Below, one piece after another: positions 54,478 through 59,208 of a stretch of 59,208 bases of DNA (positions within the stretch are counted from its first letter, which is position 1; every line of letters begins with the position of its first letter). The stretch lies in contig NZ_RSED01000010.1 in assembly GCF_003933735.1 (NCBI RefSeq), positions 1-59,208 on the forward strand, written 5' to 3'. This DNA is from Aquabacterium soli. GTDB lineage: Bacteria; Pseudomonadota; Gammaproteobacteria; Burkholderiales; Burkholderiaceae_C. Made by a program: the position numbers and the translations under genes. The notes beneath the pieces were generated by a model. The model was not told the DNA's origin, ran no database searches, and was given only the letters and a program-made list of their open reading frames with translations.

Positions 54478-55035
54478 TCAACCACGGCCGGGCAGCATGC
54501 GTTCGAGCAGGCCGTCCCGGTCAATGACATGGTGTTTCAGCGCGGCGGCCACGTGCAGGGCCACCAGGGCGATCAGGGCGTAGGCAGACCACTCATGCAC
54601 GGTCCACAGCAGCTTGGCCAGGCCATCATCTTTGGCCACCAGGTCCGGCAGGCGCAGCACGCCGAACCACACCACCGGGAAGCCCTTGGCCGAGCTGTAG
54701 GTCCAGCCCGCCACCGGCACGATAAAGAACAGCAGGTACAGCAGGTGGTGGGTGGCGTGGTAGGCCGCCTTCTGCCAGCCCGGCATGGCCAGGTCGATGG
54801 CCGCGGGCAAACCCGGAGGCCGGTGCGTCACGCGCCACAGCAGGCGCGCCACCGACAGCACCAGGATGGTCACGCCAGCCCATTTGTGCCAATTGATCAG
54901 TTGCAACTTGCGCAGCGAAAACGGCAAATCTCCCACATAAAGGCCCACGGCGAAGGTGCCGAGGATGGCCACGGCCAGCACCCAATGCAGCAACATGGCT
55001 GTGCGCGTGTAGCGCTTGGAGGATGGCAGGCTCAT
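54478..55035 (-). CDS. Cytochrome b561-type membrane protein
   Basis: A 185-residue four-helix membrane protein of the bacterial b561 family. Candidate haem ligands are H17 (LLHWVLA), H50 (NWHKWAG), one of H93/H96/H97 and H161 (ALHVAAALKHH). It is expected to move electrons, for example from quinol or superoxide, across the inner membrane. It is the first gene of the b561-YceI-YceI operon; AAAGGAAA precedes the ATG at 55035. Confidence 0.92.
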   Translation of the reverse strand: MSLPSSKRYTRTAMLLHWVLAVAILGTFAVGLYVGDLPFSLRKLQLINWHKWAGVTILVLSVARLLWRVTHRPPGLPAAIDLAMPGWQKAAYHATHHLLYLLFFIVPVAGWTYSSAKGFPVVWFGVLRLPDLVAKDDGLAKLLWTVHEWSAYALIALVALHVAAALKHHVIDRDGLLERMLPGRG

Positions 55036-55230
55036 GGGGATTTCCTTTGCGAGGCTCGATGTCTGCAAGGTTAGTGAAAAACCATTCGCCAAGGTTGCAT
55101 GGCCTTGTCGGGTCTGTTCAATGGATTTGAAGCATGCACAGGGCTACAGCCTGGACCCATTGTGCCGAAATCCCGAACAGCGGCCGATGACGTGCGCCAT
55201 CGCCGCGCCATTCCCCACAGGAAGGTCCCC

Positions 55231-56400
55231 ATGAAATCTTCGTTCTTCACGCGCACCGGCGACCTGTTGCTGGGCACCGAGCCCAAGCAGCGGCTGCGGA
55301 TCTACCGCTCGCTGATGGCCGCCAGTGTCTACCTGATCTGCGTCGCCTTGCAGGGCTATGCCTGCGTCATCGGCTTCATGCACTGGGGCGATGCCGCCCT
55401 GCTGTCGGGCCTGATCGCACTGAACGTGCTGTTCTGGTACGGCGTGCTGCGCTCGGGCGTCAACGTGCGCTTCGCCGATCCGGCCCTCACCCTGCCGCAG
55501 ATCCTGTCGGCGCTCACGGTGATCGCGGGCGCCTATGCCGTGACCGGCCCGGTGCATGGCTCCACCCTGATGCTGCTGGCGCTGGTGCTGGTGTTCGGCA
55601 TCTTCAACATGAAGGCGCCCGACGCCAAGCTGGCCGGCATCTACACCGTGCTGCTGATGGGCCTGACCATGCTGATCAAGTCGGTGTCCGAGCCCGTCTA
55701 CTACCCCATCCACCTGGAGATCGCGCACTTCGTGCTGGTGGCCGCCATCGTGCCGACCATCTCTTCACTGGCGGCCCAGTTGTCCAACCTGCGCGCCAAG
55801 CTGCAGAACCAGAAGGAAGAGCTGACGCAGGCGCTCAACCGCATCCAGGTGCTGGCCACACGCGACGAACTCACCGGCCTGTACAACCGCCGCCACATGA
55901 TGGACGTGCTCAACCAGCACCAGAAGCGCCTGAACCGCTCCGGCCACCACCGCTTCTGCCTGGCCATCCTGGACATCGACTTCTTCAAGCGCATCAACGA
56001 CACCTACGGCCACAACGTGGGCGACGAGGTGCTGCGCAACTTCGCCCAGGCCGCCGCCAGCGTGATGCGCGAGACCGACGTGGTGGCCCGCTGGGGTGGC
56101 GAAGAGTTCCTGGTGCTGCTCAACGACACGCAGACGGGCGCCGCCGCCATCGGCCTGGAGCGCCTGCGCGAGCACCTGCAGAAGACCCTGCTGGTCGAAC
56201 GCCTGCCCGAGCTTCGCCCTACCTTCTCGGCCGGCCTGACCGACTACGCCCTGAGCGAACCTCTGCACGCCTGCATCGAGCGTGCCGACCGCGCCTTGTA
56301 CGCCGCCAAGCATGGTGGCCGCGACCGCACCGTGGCCGTCGATGGCAGCGTAAGCGGACACCAGCACCACGAGAGCGGACAGCCCGCCGCCGTGGCCTGA
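55231..56400 (+). CDS. Membrane diguanylate cyclase (GGDEF)
   Basis: A 389-residue protein. Residues about 28-180 form five or six membrane helices without a large soluble sensor. A coiled-coil linker (LRAKLQNQKEELTQALNRI) leads to the GGDEF domain with GGEEF at 289-293 and an RxxD inhibitory site at 280-283. LTGLYNRR, DIDFFKRIND and AKHGGRDR complete an active-looking cyclase. It therefore likely makes c-di-GMP with product inhibition. AGGAAGG precedes the ATG at 55231. It is divergent from the cytochrome b561 operon. Confidence 0.95.
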   Translation: MKSSFFTRTGDLLLGTEPKQRLRIYRSLMAASVYLICVALQGYACVIGFMHWGDAALLSGLIALNVLFWYGVLRSGVNVRFADPALTLPQILSALTVIAGAYAVTGPVHGSTLMLLALVLVFGIFNMKAPDAKLAGIYTVLLMGLTMLIKSVSEPVYYPIHLEIAHFVLVAAIVPTISSLAAQLSNLRAKLQNQKEELTQALNRIQVLATRDELTGLYNRRHMMDVLNQHQKRLNRSGHHRFCLAILDIDFFKRINDTYGHNVGDEVLRNFAQAAASVMRETDVVARWGGEEFLVLLNDTQTGAAAIGLERLREHLQKTLLVERLPELRPTFSAGLTDYALSEPLHACIERADRALYAAKHGGRDRTVAVDGSVSGHQHHESGQPAAVA

Positions 56401-56573
56401 AATCCTTCTTAAATGCACATGAAACAGATGGTGAACAGCTTGTTGTGACCTACCGACTTGTGCCACAGTAGAAAACCGCTGAGGACGCACCACCCCGTCC
56501 TGCAGCCGCGAGGAGAGGCACGCGCCACAACAATCAACGCGTGAAACGGGTGGGCTGCTTGGTCTGATCAGAG

Positions 56574-58739
<2,166 letters not shown>

Positions 58740-58808
58740 TGCTTCGTGCTTCGACGGGCAGTGCGCTTTGTCGTGGCAGCGCGGGGCACGGGATGTGGGG
58801 GCAGCCGT

Positions 58809-59208
58809 CCGGGCTTCATTGTTGGCGGTTTCGCCCTCGGCGAAACTGCCCTGTGCTGCTCACGGCAAGGTGGGGCCGCAGAACTCGCTACAGGCCCCGT
58901 GGGCCTTTCGCTCAAACAGCTGCGGCCAGTCAGTCAACGAAGCATGTGCTGCGCACATGCCCACCTTGCCGTTGCGCTGCTCGGCGCCAACAAGGCGCCC
59001 GGCCGTCGGCCCCCACATCCCTTTTGTGCCCCGCTGGTCGCGTGCGAAGAAGGCCGGTGCCAGTGCACTGTGGGCGCGAAACATCAGGCCCGTGGCAAAG
59101 CACTTTGGGCAGACGCCAGCCCGAGCAAGGCAAAGGACAACCCCCTCTGCATGCGGCGAGCGGGGCATCAAAGGGCTGAGGGGGACTCTGGACGGGCGCC
59201 TTGTTGGC
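58809..59208. repeat. Inverted-repeat intergenic element, copy 2 (cut by window end)
   Basis: It starts CCGGGCTTC like copy 1 and has the arm hairpin GTTTCGCC-CTC-GGCGAAAC (58828-58846). The inner pair GCCAACAAGGCGCCC (58986-59000) and its complement (59194-59208) is identical to copy 1. GGGGCATCAAAGGGCTGAG near 59162 is also shared with copy 1 (one A shorter there). The outer right arm would lie just past the window end. No coding frame is supported in 58740-59208. Confidence 0.8.

Overview
The window looks like chromosomal DNA from a high-GC motile betaproteobacterium of the order Burkholderiales (Comamonadaceae/Aquabacterium/Leptothrix-like). The basis is GC-rich coding sequence (judged by eye), the gene order metK / lipid A acyltransferases / dapF / DUF484 / xerC, a PEP-CTERM protein, and many soluble-signalling and chemotaxis genes. 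No tRNA, rRNA, CRISPR array, transposase or prophage gene was seen.

Layout. 1-5093 (+) is the end of a chemotaxis operon: MCP tail, cheW, a stand-alone miniature MCP-tip-like protein, a REC-EAL phosphodiesterase, cheR, cheB and a receiver-only regulator. 5165-5932 is a DUF1275 membrane protein. 6020-11576 (-) is a four-gene overlapping operon: MCP, RsbQ-like alpha/beta hydrolase, PAS-GGDEF-EAL protein, AraC regulator. 11711-14624 holds an OmpR-type regulator, a GAF/PAS histidine kinase and another receiver-only regulator. 14785-17231 is a TetR-controlled catabolic pair (FAH-type hydrolase and metal-dependent cyclase) with twin operators. 17391-19016 is prfC. 19127-21166 is a low-GC island with a truncated, frameshifted gene and an intact unknown gene. 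21176-24295 has an HD-GYP protein and an MCP. 24296-28892 is a decarboxylase plus two acyl-CoA dehydrogenase-like genes with a divergent AraC regulator. 28898-30003 is a DUF433/PIN-like toxin-antitoxin pair.

30121-45094 is the conserved housekeeping block (metK, two LpxL-type acyltransferases, dapF, DUF484, xerC). It is interrupted by two unknown helical proteins (31644-35175), an MCP, and a large hybrid kinase that has lost its phosphoacceptor His and its ATP-binding signatures. 45104-46920 has a BON lipoprotein and rlmI, followed by a perfect (GATGC)20 array and a 395-bp inverted-repeat element. A second copy of that element runs off the window end at 59208. 47763-58739 carries an AraC regulator, an HDOD protein, a PEP-CTERM protein, a hybrid kinase behind a sigma-28-like promoter, a cytochrome b561 / YceI / YceI operon, a diguanylate cyclase and a GAF-PAS hybrid kinase.

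The common theme is behaviour control. Four MCPs (one partial), four histidine-kinase-type proteins, four c-di-GMP enzymes (REC-EAL, PAS-GGDEF-EAL, HD-GYP, GGDEF) and several receiver proteins suggest linked chemotaxis and c-di-GMP decisions. The best candidates for undescribed biology are the inverted-repeat element with covarying hairpins, the degenerate kinase, the MCP/RsbQ/PAS-GGDEF-EAL operon, the miniature MCP-tip protein and the two-gene helical cassette beside metK.
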